Source: UBA11986 sp963734955 (GTDB lineage Bacteria; Bacteroidota; Ignavibacteria; UBA10030; UBA6906). Taken from it: a stretch of 64,000 nucleotides of DNA. Below, piece after piece: positions 19,137 through 28,852 of the stretch (position 1 is the first letter of the stretch; each line of letters begins with the position of its first letter). A program made the translations under genes and the position numbers. Below the pieces are notes generated by a model, which saw only the letters and a list, made by a program, of their open reading frames with translations, made no database searches and was not told the DNA's origin. The stretch is taken from the NCBI GenBank assembly GCA_963734955.1, contig CAVTJO010000008.1, positions 186,001-250,000 of the forward strand. Reading direction: 5' to 3'.

Positions 19137-19580
19137 CTACGCTGCCGCGGGTTTGCCTGGTTTGTATAACTGTGCCATTGCCGCCCCGCAAATTACAAAC
19201 TGTATCACTCCTACAACCATAAAGGTTATCTGTGCCACAGCAGATACTTCCCAATACACAAGACCGGTGATAAAGCTTGGGACGAAAATAAGCAGTCCCA
19301 TCCCAAACCCGTAGCGAAGCCCGTGACCTATGCCAGGGTTGTCCCGTATGGGTTTTCGTAAAGATGAATGTAACAGAGACCCGCCAATATGAGCCTCGAG
19401 AGATATACAGCAATCCGGGCCAGTCGTGGGATCAGGTCCAGCCGCAGGCTGTGATGGCGGAACAGGCCATGCCCAAGGTGCGACTCCGAGTCTGCCAAGT
19501 ACAAACACGAAGATCGTCATGATAACAAAGACCGCAAGTGATGCGATTGCCCATTGCTTGACATCGAGTTTTGTGTTCAT
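19137..19580 (-). CDS. Small integral membrane protein, middle part probably out of frame
   Basis: 147 residues from the ATG at 19580, which has a perfect AGGAGG site; the open frame extends to 19616 without better support. The N-terminal helix (KQWAIASLAVFVIMTIFVFVL) and the C-terminal half (GIGHGLRYGFGMGLLIFVPSFI through QLYKPGKPAAA) match a family of 140-160-residue four-helix membrane proteins of unknown function. The segment between (about residues 40-85) is hydrophilic, cysteine- and proline-rich, where the family has a WI-x-Y-L-x(8)-FTFIFTKGYE helix. Another - strand frame over about 19345-19400 encodes VTFIFTKTHTG, so two or more compensating frameshifts are likely. Lies 37 bases after lhr, same strand. 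Confidence 0.5.
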   Translation of the reverse strand: MNTKLDVKQWAIASLAVFVIMTIFVFVLGRLGVAPWAWPVPPSQPAAGPDPTTGPDCCISLEAHIGGSLLHSSLRKPIRDNPGIGHGLRYGFGMGLLIFVPSFITGLVYWEVSAVAQITFMVVGVIQFVICGAAMAQLYKPGKPAAA

Positions 19581-19616
19581 GGTTCCTCCTTGTGTGGTTG
19601 TAGAATGAGTTCCCAT

Positions 19617-22600
19617 CTACACGTACCCATCATGGATCATTGTCTGGTTGCGACCGCGGGTGAATCCAAGTGACCTCAATGCAGGCTCTAACGGACTCCC
19701 TGCCGGCCTGATGCCGTCACAGTGTTCAATCGTTATGGTTCTGAACGGGCGCTGAGGCAGTGGGCGTTGCATTGCGCTCAAGAATATACGCAAAGCATTT
19801 CTCATAATCTCCTCGGCAGTCTCTGCAAGTGTCCACAAACGGGTCCCATAGTTTTCGACCAGCAGAATCGGCGTTCCCCGCTGAAAAACAAGGTAATTTG
19901 ACGGAAGCCGCGCATACCGAAACTGGCCACGTGCGCTGTTCCTTTCACGCAGATCGATTCCCGTTCCGTATGGATTGGCCGGGTCACACGCGTTGACGAG
20001 AAGAGGCAAAGATTCGTCGGAAGTGTCGGACCTGAGGTGTCGAAGCTCGTCCATAGCAGCCGGGACAGCAAACTGCATTCCCGAGAGACCTTCGACAAAG
20101 TAGCCTCGTCTGATATCCCCTCGCATTTCCATTCGCTGAAGCGCCGATGCCACGAGCGGCCAGGGCATCAGTTCTTCGCGTCGGGAGATTTCTCTCGCAA
20201 CGACTCCGTATCGATCAAGAAGTAGCAGCGCCTGTCGATGTGCCCGCTGCTCCAATTCCAATGCTTCTCCCATCACTCCGGGCAAATGTACCAGAGACCA
20301 GCGACCTGACCACCCGGGGACCTGTTTGATTGCTTTCCGCGCTGACTGCATCAACCGAGGTCTGCGTGGGTTGTGTCGAGGGTCGAGCATCTCGATCGGC
20401 TCAAAAGGAAGATCAGATTCCGCCTGAGAAAACCGCTTTACGTTCTGCAATTCTGAAAACAAGTCATTTGTAATAAGTCCACTCCAAAACAGTTCTGCCA
20501 ACCCTTTGTTCAATGCACCAAGAGAGAGTCGCATTCCCGTCCTGATGTCGGCGAAGAAGGACGCACCATTCTTCCGGATATATTCAAGTACATTGCGGGC
20601 GGGTGGACTGAGTGCATCCTCGATCTGGTGTATCGGTAGATCCAGGAATACGCTTCCGTCGCCTCTGCGGAAACACTGCAACTTGCCTGATCCCTTTCCT
20701 GACCAAACAATTGTGCCGGAAGAGCTGATGTGATTCAATCCTTCAGTGGTAATGTCCTGCACGCGGGCGCGGAGCACGTCTCGCTCCCAGGTTTCCGACG
20801 GTAACGGGAGTCCCTGAAGCTGATCAAGACAGCACTGAATGCCGTCCGTTCCATGCACTCGTCTCCTGGGATGAAGGTGCTGCCAGTAGGAGAGGAAGTG
20901 TGTGAATTCCGCAAGCGAGGATGGCTTGATCTCTTTCCTGAGGATGCCGATGGTGTGCCTGTGGATGCGTTCGAGGTTTGGCCTGTAGCACCATTGCTGC
21001 TGCTCGACACCCTTGCTGAACCGACCAAGGACGATTGGCTCGGTCTCATTGAGCTTCATCAGCAGTTTGTCCGTATCTTCAACGCTGAATCCAAAATGTT
21101 CCGCGAGACCTGTTGCACTGACAGGGCCGTGGCTCTGCAAATAGCGGAGGAGAAGTGATGAGGCAACACGTTCGTCATCCAGATTGCGGTACATGTCCTG
21201 CTCCTCGCCTGCAATCCAACGATTCCCGGCGCCAATATGTACGAATACGGCTCGACCATCTGTCGCAAGCTCTCCGACCATCGATCGACCGTCTCCCTCG
21301 CATCGCTCATCTACCTCCGCGTCCGAGAGATCGCCGACTCGAAGAAGGATCTCGAGAAGCTCCTCAGGTGAGCGCGCTTTGTACCCGTTGGCCGTGCGTT
21401 GGAGCTGCTTCTCCACAGATTCCAATGCCTCTTGACGAAGGAGAGACGCCATCGATTCAGTGTCCATGACTTCGGAGAGGAGCTCGCGGTTTATGGAGAG
21501 ATACTGGGTCTGCTGGTCTTGCCGTGGCTGATCCCATTCATACATGTATGCTGCGATGAAGTCAAAAAGGATGCTCGCTGCAAACGGTGAGGGAACCTCG
21601 GTCTGTACCGTCTTGATGCATATGTCGCCGTTTTCGACTTGTCTGACGATGTCCTTGAATCGTTGAAAGTCGAGGATGTCGTTCAATACTTCACGCATTG
21701 TCTCGATGACAATGGGGAAATCATCGAACCGTCTGGCGATCTCCAGTAGGTCTCCGGCGCGCAGTCGCTGGAGCCACAGAGGTGTACGTTTCCCCGGTGC
21801 GATCTTCGGCATAAGCAGCGCCCGCGCGGCATTCTGTCGAAATTGCCCCCCAAACATCGGCGATGAGATGACATCGTTGAGCACAATCTCTCCAGCTTGC
21901 TTGACAGTGAGGTCGTCGAGAAAGTGCAGTGGCAGACCATCCACATCCGAGCATCTCAGCAGGACACCATCGTCGTTGTACAACATCTGAGGAGTGGTGT
22001 TAAGGATCTGTTGCATTTGGTGGACAGCCACCAGGCCGAGAAGTCCATTGATGCGTCTGCCGAAGGGTGAATGGATGACAATGCGCGGGTCGCCGATCTC
22101 GTCGCGGAACCCTTCGACAATCATGAGCGTGTCGTGCGGAATTTCTCCTGTAGCATCCTGCTGTTTCCGGAAGTACTCCTGGATATTCCAGGCAGCACGC
22201 GAGTCGATCGGGAGTTCCCGCTGCAACCATTGCAGGCAATCTGGCGATGCCAGTCTTGTGTTCATCGTTCGTCTGAACGCTCCGATCTTCTGTCCCAGTT
22301 CGACACTGCGCCCGATGTTCTCACCGCGCCAGAACGGCATGCGTGCGGGCTGCCCTGGGGCCGGACTAACGACAATCCGGTTCGAGTCGATCTCCATCAT
22401 CCTCCACACATTTGTACCGAGGATAAATGTGTCCCCGACCCGGCTTTCGTGGATAAACTCTTCATCGACCTCACCGATTTTCGTTTTGCCATCCTCCAGG
22501 TACACACCGAAATATCCCCTGTCAGGAATCGTTCCTCCGCTTGTAATTGCAAGTTGGCTCGAGCCGGGGAGAGCGCGGAGTGTATTGTTCACCTTGTCCC

Positions 22601-24131
22601 ACGATACGCGAGCTCTCAACTCACGGAACGCTTCCTGTGTATACCGTCCAGCCAGCATCTGGAGAACACCCAGATACAGTTTCTTCGAGAGGAATTGGTA
22701 ACAACAAGATTGCCTCACCACGTCGAACAGGGTGTCAACATTCCATTCTTCAATGCTCACCATTGCGACTATCTGCTGGGCGAGCACGTCAAGACAATCT
22801 GTCGGGACGGATGTTGGCTCGACGTCGTGAAGAGACATTCCCTTTGCCACTATTGCGGCTTCGACCAGATCATCCCTGTGTGTGGGGAAAATTCGTCCCT
22901 TGCTCGTTGCATTGACGAGGTGGCCGGATCTGCCAATGCGCTGGAGTCCTCGTGCGATCCCTTTTGGTGACTGCAACTGGACCACGAGATCGATGCTGCC
23001 GATGTCGATACCAAGTTCAAGAGAAGATGTGGACACCAATGCACGGAGTTTTCCCGCTTTGAGCGCTTCCTCCATCTGCTCACGCACCTGACGCGACATG
23101 CTTCCATGATACGCTTGAACAAGTTCTTCGCCGTGGGTTGTTTCCGGTTCTGGAGGATGGGGCAAATCTCTTCCGGTTTTCAACGGTACCTGATACAGGG
23201 CGAAAGTATCCTTTGCTCCGGCAACCATTTCGTTGAGTTTTGCGGCGACGCGCTCTGCCAATCTTCTATTGTTCACGAAGATCAACGTTGTCTCGTGCGC
23301 CCGGATGAGATCAAGAAGCTCGATGAGGACCCGTTCCCATACTCCTTCTTGCGGCAGGGAGGAAAAGTCCGGCACGGCGCACTCAACGCGCAGGTCCATT
23401 GCCTTTCGTTCGCCTGCATCGACGATGTTTACTTTTCTGGGGATGAGATCCTTCCCGACCCACTGCTGCCCGCCAAGGAATGCGGCCACACGCTCAAGGG
23501 GCCGCTGGGTCGCGGAGAGCCCGATCCGAACGAACTCTTGCGCCGCCACAGCAGCGAGTCGCTCCAGTGTTATGGAAAGATGAACACCACGCTTGTTCGC
23601 GCACATCGAATGGATCTCATCCACAATCACGTACTGAACAGTCGTGAACATTCTTCTCGCCTGTTTCGAGGTGAGCATCAGATAGAGCGACTCGGGTGTA
23701 GTGATGAGGATGTCGGGGGGATGCTTCAGCATTGCCGCACGTTTTGACTGCGGCGTGTCGCCCGTACGAACGGCAGTGTGAATCATCGGGAGTTTCAAAC
23801 CGTTCTTTCGCGCCGCTTCCCTGATCCCGTGGAGCGGCTCTTCGAGATTCCTCTCGATGTCATTGTTCAGCGCTTTGAGCGGGGATACATACAGGATGCG
23901 GACTCCGCGGGGAAGCTCCTCTCGAAGGTGCTGTTCAACGAGATGATTGATTGCCCAGAGGAACGCGGCAAGCGTTTTGCCGGAGCCGGTCGGGGCGAGG
24001 ATGAGTGTATGTTGGCCAGCGGAGATGCTCGGCCATCCGAGCTTCTGGGGCGGACTCGGTTCCCCAAATGCTTCTGCGAACCAGTCCCGGACGATCGGGT
24101 GAAATTCAAGTAGCGCCGAATCCATTGACAT
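19617..24131 (-). CDS. lhr: Large Lhr-type ATP-dependent helicase
   Basis: 1504 residues, close to the roughly 1500 of long Lhr proteins. Helicase core: Walker A APTGSGKT (46-53), Walker B DEIH (171-174), VSTSSLELGIDIG and QRIGRSGH motif VI. These are followed by the Lhr winged helix and beta-barrel core, then the C-terminal extension found only in long Lhr. Lhr is a 3'-5' superfamily 2 helicase that unwinds DNA:RNA hybrids and DNA with a role in damage tolerance. A promoter-like element lies about 40 bases upstream of the start. The small membrane gene follows immediately on the same strand. Long + strand open frames inside this gene are antisense shadows. Confidence 0.93.
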   Translation of the reverse strand: MSMDSALLEFHPIVRDWFAEAFGEPSPPQKLGWPSISAGQHTLILAPTGSGKTLAAFLWAINHLVEQHLREELPRGVRILYVSPLKALNNDIERNLEEPLHGIREAARKNGLKLPMIHTAVRTGDTPQSKRAAMLKHPPDILITTPESLYLMLTSKQARRMFTTVQYVIVDEIHSMCANKRGVHLSITLERLAAVAAQEFVRIGLSATQRPLERVAAFLGGQQWVGKDLIPRKVNIVDAGERKAMDLRVECAVPDFSSLPQEGVWERVLIELLDLIRAHETTLIFVNNRRLAERVAAKLNEMVAGAKDTFALYQVPLKTGRDLPHPPEPETTHGEELVQAYHGSMSRQVREQMEEALKAGKLRALVSTSSLELGIDIGSIDLVVQLQSPKGIARGLQRIGRSGHLVNATSKGRIFPTHRDDLVEAAIVAKGMSLHDVEPTSVPTDCLDVLAQQIVAMVSIEEWNVDTLFDVVRQSCCYQFLSKKLYLGVLQMLAGRYTQEAFRELRARVSWDKVNNTLRALPGSSQLAITSGGTIPDRGYFGVYLEDGKTKIGEVDEEFIHESRVGDTFILGTNVWRMMEIDSNRIVVSPAPGQPARMPFWRGENIGRSVELGQKIGAFRRTMNTRLASPDCLQWLQRELPIDSRAAWNIQEYFRKQQDATGEIPHDTLMIVEGFRDEIGDPRIVIHSPFGRRINGLLGLVAVHQMQQILNTTPQMLYNDDGVLLRCSDVDGLPLHFLDDLTVKQAGEIVLNDVISSPMFGGQFRQNAARALLMPKIAPGKRTPLWLQRLRAGDLLEIARRFDDFPIVIETMREVLNDILDFQRFKDIVRQVENGDICIKTVQTEVPSPFAASILFDFIAAYMYEWDQPRQDQQTQYLSINRELLSEVMDTESMASLLRQEALESVEKQLQRTANGYKARSPEELLEILLRVGDLSDAEVDERCEGDGRSMVGELATDGRAVFVHIGAGNRWIAGEEQDMYRNLDDERVASSLLLRYLQSHGPVSATGLAEHFGFSVEDTDKLLMKLNETEPIVLGRFSKGVEQQQWCYRPNLERIHRHTIGILRKEIKPSSLAEFTHFLSYWQHLHPRRRVHGTDGIQCCLDQLQGLPLPSETWERDVLRARVQDITTEGLNHISSSGTIVWSGKGSGKLQCFRRGDGSVFLDLPIHQIEDALSPPARNVLEYIRKNGASFFADIRTGMRLSLGALNKGLAELFWSGLITNDLFSELQNVKRFSQAESDLPFEPIEMLDPRHNPRRPRLMQSARKAIKQVPGWSGRWSLVHLPGVMGEALELEQRAHRQALLLLDRYGVVAREISRREELMPWPLVASALQRMEMRGDIRRGYFVEGLSGMQFAVPAAMDELRHLRSDTSDESLPLLVNACDPANPYGTGIDLRERNSARGQFRYARLPSNYLVFQRGTPILLVENYGTRLWTLAETAEEIMRNALRIFLSAMQRPLPQRPFRTITIEHCDGIRPAGSPLEPALRSLGFTRGRNQTMIHDGYV

Positions 24132-24172
24132 GGCGATGATGGGAGGAATGTTGTCGCGGCCGACCCAGGAAC

Positions 24173-24201
24173 AAAATACATGATGGTGTTTTCAAAATCA
24201 A
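24173..24201 (-). promoter_or_regulatory. Promoter-like TTGATT-N17-TATTTT for lhr
   Basis: On the - strand TTGATT (24201-24196) and TATTTT (24178-24173) are 17 bases apart and end 42 bases before the lhr start. The element overlaps the upstream region of the divergent aquaporin-family gene. Confidence 0.45.
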
Positions 24202-24278
24202 CGATTGGAAAAGAGCTGGAATTTGGCTACTTTGAGATGCCGCTGCACCTCAACCATCACTACTCGGAGGTCCTCTTC

Positions 24279-24917
24279 ATGAATACCAAAGCACTCATCG
24301 TGGAATTTGTAGGCACGTTTTTCCTTGTTCTCGTCGTCGGACTTACCGTGATTGGACCGGGAGCGGGACCGTTTGCCCCGCTGGCGATTGGCTCGACGCT
24401 GATGATCATGGTCTACGCCGGCGGTCATATTTCGGGAGGTCACTACAATCCGGCGGTGACGCTCGGCGTTTGGATGCGCGGGAAATGTGATTCGAAGGAT
24501 GTGCTGCCCTACATGGTGGTTCAGATTCTTGCCGGCGTAATTGCCGCAGTCGTGGTGAAGTTCTTCCGGGGAGAGGCTCCGGTTGCCGCCGCGAATCCTG
24601 AAGTGGCAAAGGCCCTCTTGAACGAGCTGCTGTTCACATTTGCTCTTGTCTACGTTGTGCTGAATACGGCGACTTCGTCGAAGAATGCCGGCAACTCTTA
24701 CTATGGCCTTGCCATCGGCTTTACGCTGTTCGTGGGCGCGTATGCAGGAGGGGTGATATCCGGCGGCGCATACAATCCTGCAGTTGCATTTGGCATTTCA
24801 ACCATGGGGCTGAGCGCTTGGAACAACATCTGGATTTTTATTGTGGCGAACTTTGCCGGAGGCGCGCTGGCAGCAATTGTGTACAAGACTGCAAATCCCG
24901 AGGAATTTAGACGGTAG
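24279..24917 (+). CDS. Aquaporin/MIP-family channel with atypical second NPA box
   Basis: 212 residues from the ATG at 24279, chosen because CGGAGG lies 8 bases upstream; the frame is open to 24180. Six hydrophobic helices and two half-helices with NPA motifs are visible: GGHYNPAVT (N57-A59) and GGAYNPAVA (N166-A168), which defines the MIP family. In nearly all aquaporins and glycerol channels the residue after the second NPA is the arginine of the selectivity filter; here it is V169. The missing Arg makes simple water or glycerol selectivity uncertain. Passive transport of a small neutral or weakly acidic solute across the inner membrane is the safe statement. It stands alone between lhr and an efflux operon. 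Confidence 0.82.
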   Translation: MNTKALIVEFVGTFFLVLVVGLTVIGPGAGPFAPLAIGSTLMIMVYAGGHISGGHYNPAVTLGVWMRGKCDSKDVLPYMVVQILAGVIAAVVVKFFRGEAPVAAANPEVAKALLNELLFTFALVYVVLNTATSSKNAGNSYYGLAIGFTLFVGAYAGGVISGGAYNPAVAFGISTMGLSAWNNIWIFIVANFAGGALAAIVYKTANPEEFRR

Positions 24918-25148
24918 TAAGGGAGATGAGAGTTGTGTGGAACGGCATAGGCATCCGAGAAAGGGTGCCTTTGCTGTTATGGACTGTAACCTTTGGGGGG
25001 TACTATACTGTCTAATTGATGAAGTAGGTTCTCCGGTCGTTCCACGTAACAATTGACATCGATAACCGTATTTGGTAGTGTATCATGCCGGACATCCCGC
25101 AGAATCGTTACCGTTCCCTTTTGCAGATCCCAGTTTGGAGACCGCCCA
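24918..25148. other. Intergenic region
   Basis: A weak hairpin (GGCATCC...GGTGCC, near 24948-24970) follows the channel gene. TATACT-like sequences occur upstream of the adaptor gene, but no promoter could be assigned with confidence. Confidence 0.3.
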
Positions 25149-26240
25149 ATGAAAAAAAAGATTATTCTTTCAACCCTTGGCGTGATTGTTCTCGTGACTG
25201 CCGCGTTCTTCATCCTTGGCGGCTCAAAGAAGAGTGATGAGAACGCTCTCCCCAGGATCAAAGTGGAAAAAGGGAACATTGTCGACAAGGCACTCGCCGT
25301 TGGCACAATTGAACCGGAGAACGAAATCTCCATAAAGTCGAAGGTCTCAGGAGTCGTGAAACATATTTTTGCAGATGCAGGGACATATGTGAAAGCCGGC
25401 CAATCCCTCCTTGAGGTACGGCCGGATCCCACACCTCTCGAACTCGCCGAAGCAAAGCGTGGAGTGGAGATGGCACAGGTTGAGGTGGACAATCTCGCCA
25501 AGAACAAGGTCAGGCAGCAATCGCTCATCCAGAAGCAGCTCATTTCCACCAAAGACTATGATGACTTCATCCAGGGAAGTGAGGAAGCTGAACTTCGTCT
25601 CAAAATTGCCAAGGAGAGACTCGCACTCCTGGAAAGTGGCAAAGTCAACATCGGCGGCACGGAAATCGAATCGATCATCAAGGCTCCCATAGACGGCTAC
25701 GTCCTCAGCAAAGCGGTTGAAGTTGGGGACCCGGTGACCCCGCTGACTTCCTACCAGGAAGGAACCGTGTTGATGAAACTGGCGAACATGGGACGGCTGA
25801 TTTTCAAAGGGACGGTTGACGAAATCGATGTCGGGAAGCTGAAAGAGGGGATGGACGCTGAATTGAAAGTCGGCGCGCTGCCAAGTGATAAGATAGTGGG
25901 GAAACTGACAAAGATTTCTCTGAAGGCGGAAAAGAAAGAGAATGCAACCGTATTCCCGATTGAAATCGCAGTTCCAATGACAAGCAACTCCACTCTTCGG
26001 GCTGGATACTCCGCCAACGCCAATGTGATCATCCAGCAGAAAGACAGTGTTCTCGTTATTCCGGAACGCGTCGTGACGTTCAGAAACGATTCCTCATTTG
26101 TGAAGGTCGCTCTCGGACCGGAGAAGCAGGAAGAGCGCTTGATCAAAACGGGGTTAAGCGATGCCATCAACATCGAGGTGCTCTCCGGGTTGAAACAGGG
26201 TGATGAAGTGGTTGAGAAGCCAGTAAAGAAAATCGAGTAA
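25149..26240 (+). CDS. Periplasmic adaptor (membrane-fusion protein) of a MacAB-type efflux system
   Basis: 363 residues from the ATG at 25149 (GGAG nearby; the frame is open to 25053). A single N-terminal membrane anchor (KKKIILSTLGVIVLVTAAFFIL) is followed by a lipoyl/barrel-sandwich half (SIKSKVSGVVKHIFADAGTYVKAGQ), an alpha-helical hairpin (about residues 100-165, heptad-like), the second lipoyl half (IKAPIDGYVLSKAVEVGDPV) and beta-barrel and membrane-proximal domains. This is the order of HlyD/MacA adaptors. The two permease genes downstream form an operon with it. It would bridge an inner-membrane permease to an outer-membrane channel for export of a small molecule, peptide or lipoprotein. 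No substrate can be named. Confidence 0.87.
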   Translation: MKKKIILSTLGVIVLVTAAFFILGGSKKSDENALPRIKVEKGNIVDKALAVGTIEPENEISIKSKVSGVVKHIFADAGTYVKAGQSLLEVRPDPTPLELAEAKRGVEMAQVEVDNLAKNKVRQQSLIQKQLISTKDYDDFIQGSEEAELRLKIAKERLALLESGKVNIGGTEIESIIKAPIDGYVLSKAVEVGDPVTPLTSYQEGTVLMKLANMGRLIFKGTVDEIDVGKLKEGMDAELKVGALPSDKIVGKLTKISLKAEKKENATVFPIEIAVPMTSNSTLRAGYSANANVIIQQKDSVLVIPERVVTFRNDSSFVKVALGPEKQEERLIKTGLSDAINIEVLSGLKQGDEVVEKPVKKIE

Positions 26241-26252
26241 TTGCCCCTCGCT

Positions 26253-27488
26253 ATGCAACAGTTGATCATTGCCCTCTCCCAATTCATTCGTGACCTCCGG
26301 GCCCAGAAGCTCCGAACCTTCCTGACGATCTTCGGCATCGTCTGGGGAACAGTGGCGATCGTCGTGCTGCTCGCATTCGGCATGGGGTTCAAGAAGCAGC
26401 TTGGGGTCAGTATGCACGGAATTGGAGAGCGCATTGCGATCATGTTCCCTGGCCGGACGACAAAAGCGTATCAGGGGTTTGGCATCGGCCGCCCAATTCC
26501 CTTGATCGAGGATGATGTGAGGCTTCTCGCAGATCAGGTAAGTGGAATTGACAAAATCAGCCCCGAGTATTCATCCAACAGCACGTCGGTGCGGGTTGGG
26601 GAGAACATCATCAATACAAGTGTTGCCGGGGTGTATCCAATCTACAGCGACATGCGCAATGTTATTCCCGAAATGGGGGGACGGTTCGTTGATGATATCG
26701 ACATGCGCGAGCGACGGAGGGTGGCGCTCATTGGCGATGAGACCAAGCGCCTGCTCTTTGGCGAGGGCGATGCCGTGGGCAAGCTGATGTACGTTGGACA
26801 GGTTCCATTTACTGTTGTTGGCGTGATGATCAAGAAGACCCAGAACTCCTCGTACAACCGCCAGGACCGGGACAGGGTGTTCATTCCTGCATCCACGTTT
26901 GCTGCGGTCTTTGGTGAGAATCATCTGAGCAATGTCATATTCATCCCGAAAGACCCAACGCGCTCCGAGGAAATCAAAGCACAAGTGCGGGAGGTGCTCG
27001 GGAAGCGGTACAAGTTTGATCCCACCGACAAGGATGCAGTCTGGATCTGGGACACGGGGGAGTTTGACAAATTCCTGTTCTATTTCTTCCTTGCATTCAA
27101 TATCTTCATGGGGGTGATCGGGAGTTTCACACTTGCTGTCGGCGGCATTGGCGTTGCGAACATCATGTTCATTGTGGTACAGGAGCGGACAAGGGAAATA
27201 GGCATCAAGCGTGCTGTGGGGGCCAAGCGGTCGAGCATCATGTTTGAGTTCTTCATGGAAACAATCTTCATTATCGCGCTTGGCTCGTCAATTGGATTTC
27301 TCATCTCTGTCGGGATCGCTGCCGCGATGCAATACGTTCCGATCAAGGAGTTTGTTGGAACACCCGAGATCTCGCTTCCTGTCGCCATTGCCACTGCACT
27401 TGTCCTCGGTGTCATAGCGCTTGCGGCTGGATTGATGCCGGCCCGGAGAGCTGCCAACCTGAACGTTGTCGACTGTCTGAGGACCTGA
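26253..27488 (+). CDS. MacB/FtsX-type ABC permease, first of two
   Basis: 411 residues from the ATG at 26253; the frame opens at a TTG at 26241 right after the adaptor stop. A first membrane helix (LRTFLTIFGIVWGTVAIVVLLAFG) is followed by a periplasmic MacB core domain (about residues 40-270, with GIGERIAIMFPG and FTVVGVMIKKTQN), then three helices ending in the FtsX signature VQERTREIGIKRAVGAKR and LMPARRAANLNVVDCLR. There is no nucleotide-binding domain, unlike MacB itself, so the ATPase must be a separate protein; none is encoded nearby. Same strand, tightly spaced with the adaptor and the second permease. Confidence 0.88.
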   Translation: MQQLIIALSQFIRDLRAQKLRTFLTIFGIVWGTVAIVVLLAFGMGFKKQLGVSMHGIGERIAIMFPGRTTKAYQGFGIGRPIPLIEDDVRLLADQVSGIDKISPEYSSNSTSVRVGENIINTSVAGVYPIYSDMRNVIPEMGGRFVDDIDMRERRRVALIGDETKRLLFGEGDAVGKLMYVGQVPFTVVGVMIKKTQNSSYNRQDRDRVFIPASTFAAVFGENHLSNVIFIPKDPTRSEEIKAQVREVLGKRYKFDPTDKDAVWIWDTGEFDKFLFYFFLAFNIFMGVIGSFTLAVGGIGVANIMFIVVQERTREIGIKRAVGAKRSSIMFEFFMETIFIIALGSSIGFLISVGIAAAMQYVPIKEFVGTPEISLPVAIATALVLGVIALAAGLMPARRAANLNVVDCLRT

Positions 27489-27492
27489 GCGA

Positions 27493-28734
27493 ATGTTCGT
27501 CGAGCTGCTCAAAGAATTTCTTCAAGACCTCAAAGTGCAACGGACTCGCGCCATCCTTACGATTGTTGCCATTACATGGGGGACAATCGCGGTTGTGCTG
27601 CTACTTTCCTTTGGGGAAGGACTTGGGCGCCAAATGACAAACGGTCTCGTGAACGCGGGGAACCAGATCATGATTCTCTACGGTGGCGAAACCGGCATGC
27701 AGTTCGAAGGAATGCCCAAGGGACGGAAGATCAGGATGGTTGAGGAAGACGGGGAGATGCTGCGCAGGGCCATTCCGATGATCGCAATGATCAGCCCCCA
27801 GTACATGAACGATGTCTCCCTCACATACAAAAAGTACACTACTACGGCGACATGCGAAGGCGTGAACCCTGCATTTGAAGAGATGCGGCGTATGTATCCT
27901 TCCGCAGGCGGGAGGTTCTTGAATGACATGGATGTGGCCATGCAACGGCGGGTACTCCTCCTCGGAGCGAAAATAGCTAAGGACATCTTCAAGGATGAAG
28001 ACCCCATCGGGAAACAGCTTCTGGTGGATGGATTACCTTTCGTTGTTGTCGGCACCATCCAGGACAAGATCCAGACAAGCATGAACAACGGTCCGGACTC
28101 ATACCGCGCAATCATTCCGTACTCCACGTTCAGAACCATGTACGGCCCGGAGCGGGTCAATTCGATTGTCGTTCGCCCCGCTGATCCAAACCGGCAGGAA
28201 GAAATCAAGAAGGAGATCTTCCGGGTGCTTGCCCGTAAGTATCACTTTGACCCGAAGGACGAGCGCACGTTGTTCATCTGGGACTTCATCGAGAATCTGA
28301 AGATCAACCAGAAGATCAACATTGGGGTTTCAATTTTTCTTGGCTCCGTCGGCTTGCTGACATTGCTGATTGCCGGGGTTGGTGTTGCCAACGTGATGTA
28401 TGTTGTGGTAAAGGAGCGGACACATGAGATTGGCATCAAGATGGCTGTCGGTGCCCGCCGCAGCTACATCCTGTCACAGTTCATCTTCGAAGCTCTCCTC
28501 ATCGCTTTTATTGGTGGCGCCATTGGACTGCTCTTCTCATGGGGAGTTGTTTCCATCTTCAAGTTCATCCCTTCCGATGACGGTCCCATGCAATTCCTTG
28601 GCAAGCCCATTTTGTCTCCTGCGACCATGCTCATGACCTCCGGGATTCTGACAATTATCGGTTTGCTTGCGGGGTTCTTTCCCGCCCGGAAAGCCGCGAG
28701 TGTTGATCCTGTCGAATCACTGAGGTACGAATAG
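27493..28734 (+). CDS. MacB/FtsX-type ABC permease, second of two
   Basis: 413 residues, with the same architecture as the preceding gene: helix 1 (AILTIVAITWGTIAVVLLLSFG), periplasmic MacB-type domain, and three C-terminal helices with VKERTHEIGIKMAVGARR and FPARKAASVDPVESLRYE. The pair diverges enough to suggest a heterodimeric permease. The ATG is 5 bases after the previous stop. An ATPase should complete the transporter but is not in the next kilobases, where the sequence turns to unrelated genes. Confidence 0.88.
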   Translation: MFVELLKEFLQDLKVQRTRAILTIVAITWGTIAVVLLLSFGEGLGRQMTNGLVNAGNQIMILYGGETGMQFEGMPKGRKIRMVEEDGEMLRRAIPMIAMISPQYMNDVSLTYKKYTTTATCEGVNPAFEEMRRMYPSAGGRFLNDMDVAMQRRVLLLGAKIAKDIFKDEDPIGKQLLVDGLPFVVVGTIQDKIQTSMNNGPDSYRAIIPYSTFRTMYGPERVNSIVVRPADPNRQEEIKKEIFRVLARKYHFDPKDERTLFIWDFIENLKINQKINIGVSIFLGSVGLLTLLIAGVGVANVMYVVVKERTHEIGIKMAVGARRSYILSQFIFEALLIAFIGGAIGLLFSWGVVSIFKFIPSDDGPMQFLGKPILSPATMLMTSGILTIIGLLAGFFPARKAASVDPVESLRYE

Positions 28735-28852
28735 GCTCCGATTGCATCGGTTCGCCGCCTTCATGTATCCAATCTCCCGGTTCAGACGTCTTGGTCCTGG
28801 AATCATCTTTTGCTGATTCTTCCTGTGTTGGGTCACATTGCCCGTTTTTCGG

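Noticed and set aside
21994..22970. Two long + strand frames (235 and 299 codons) inside lhr
   Set aside because: Antisense to a clear Lhr helicase, Cys/Arg/Ser-rich and without recognisable domains; shadow frames of a GC-rich gene.
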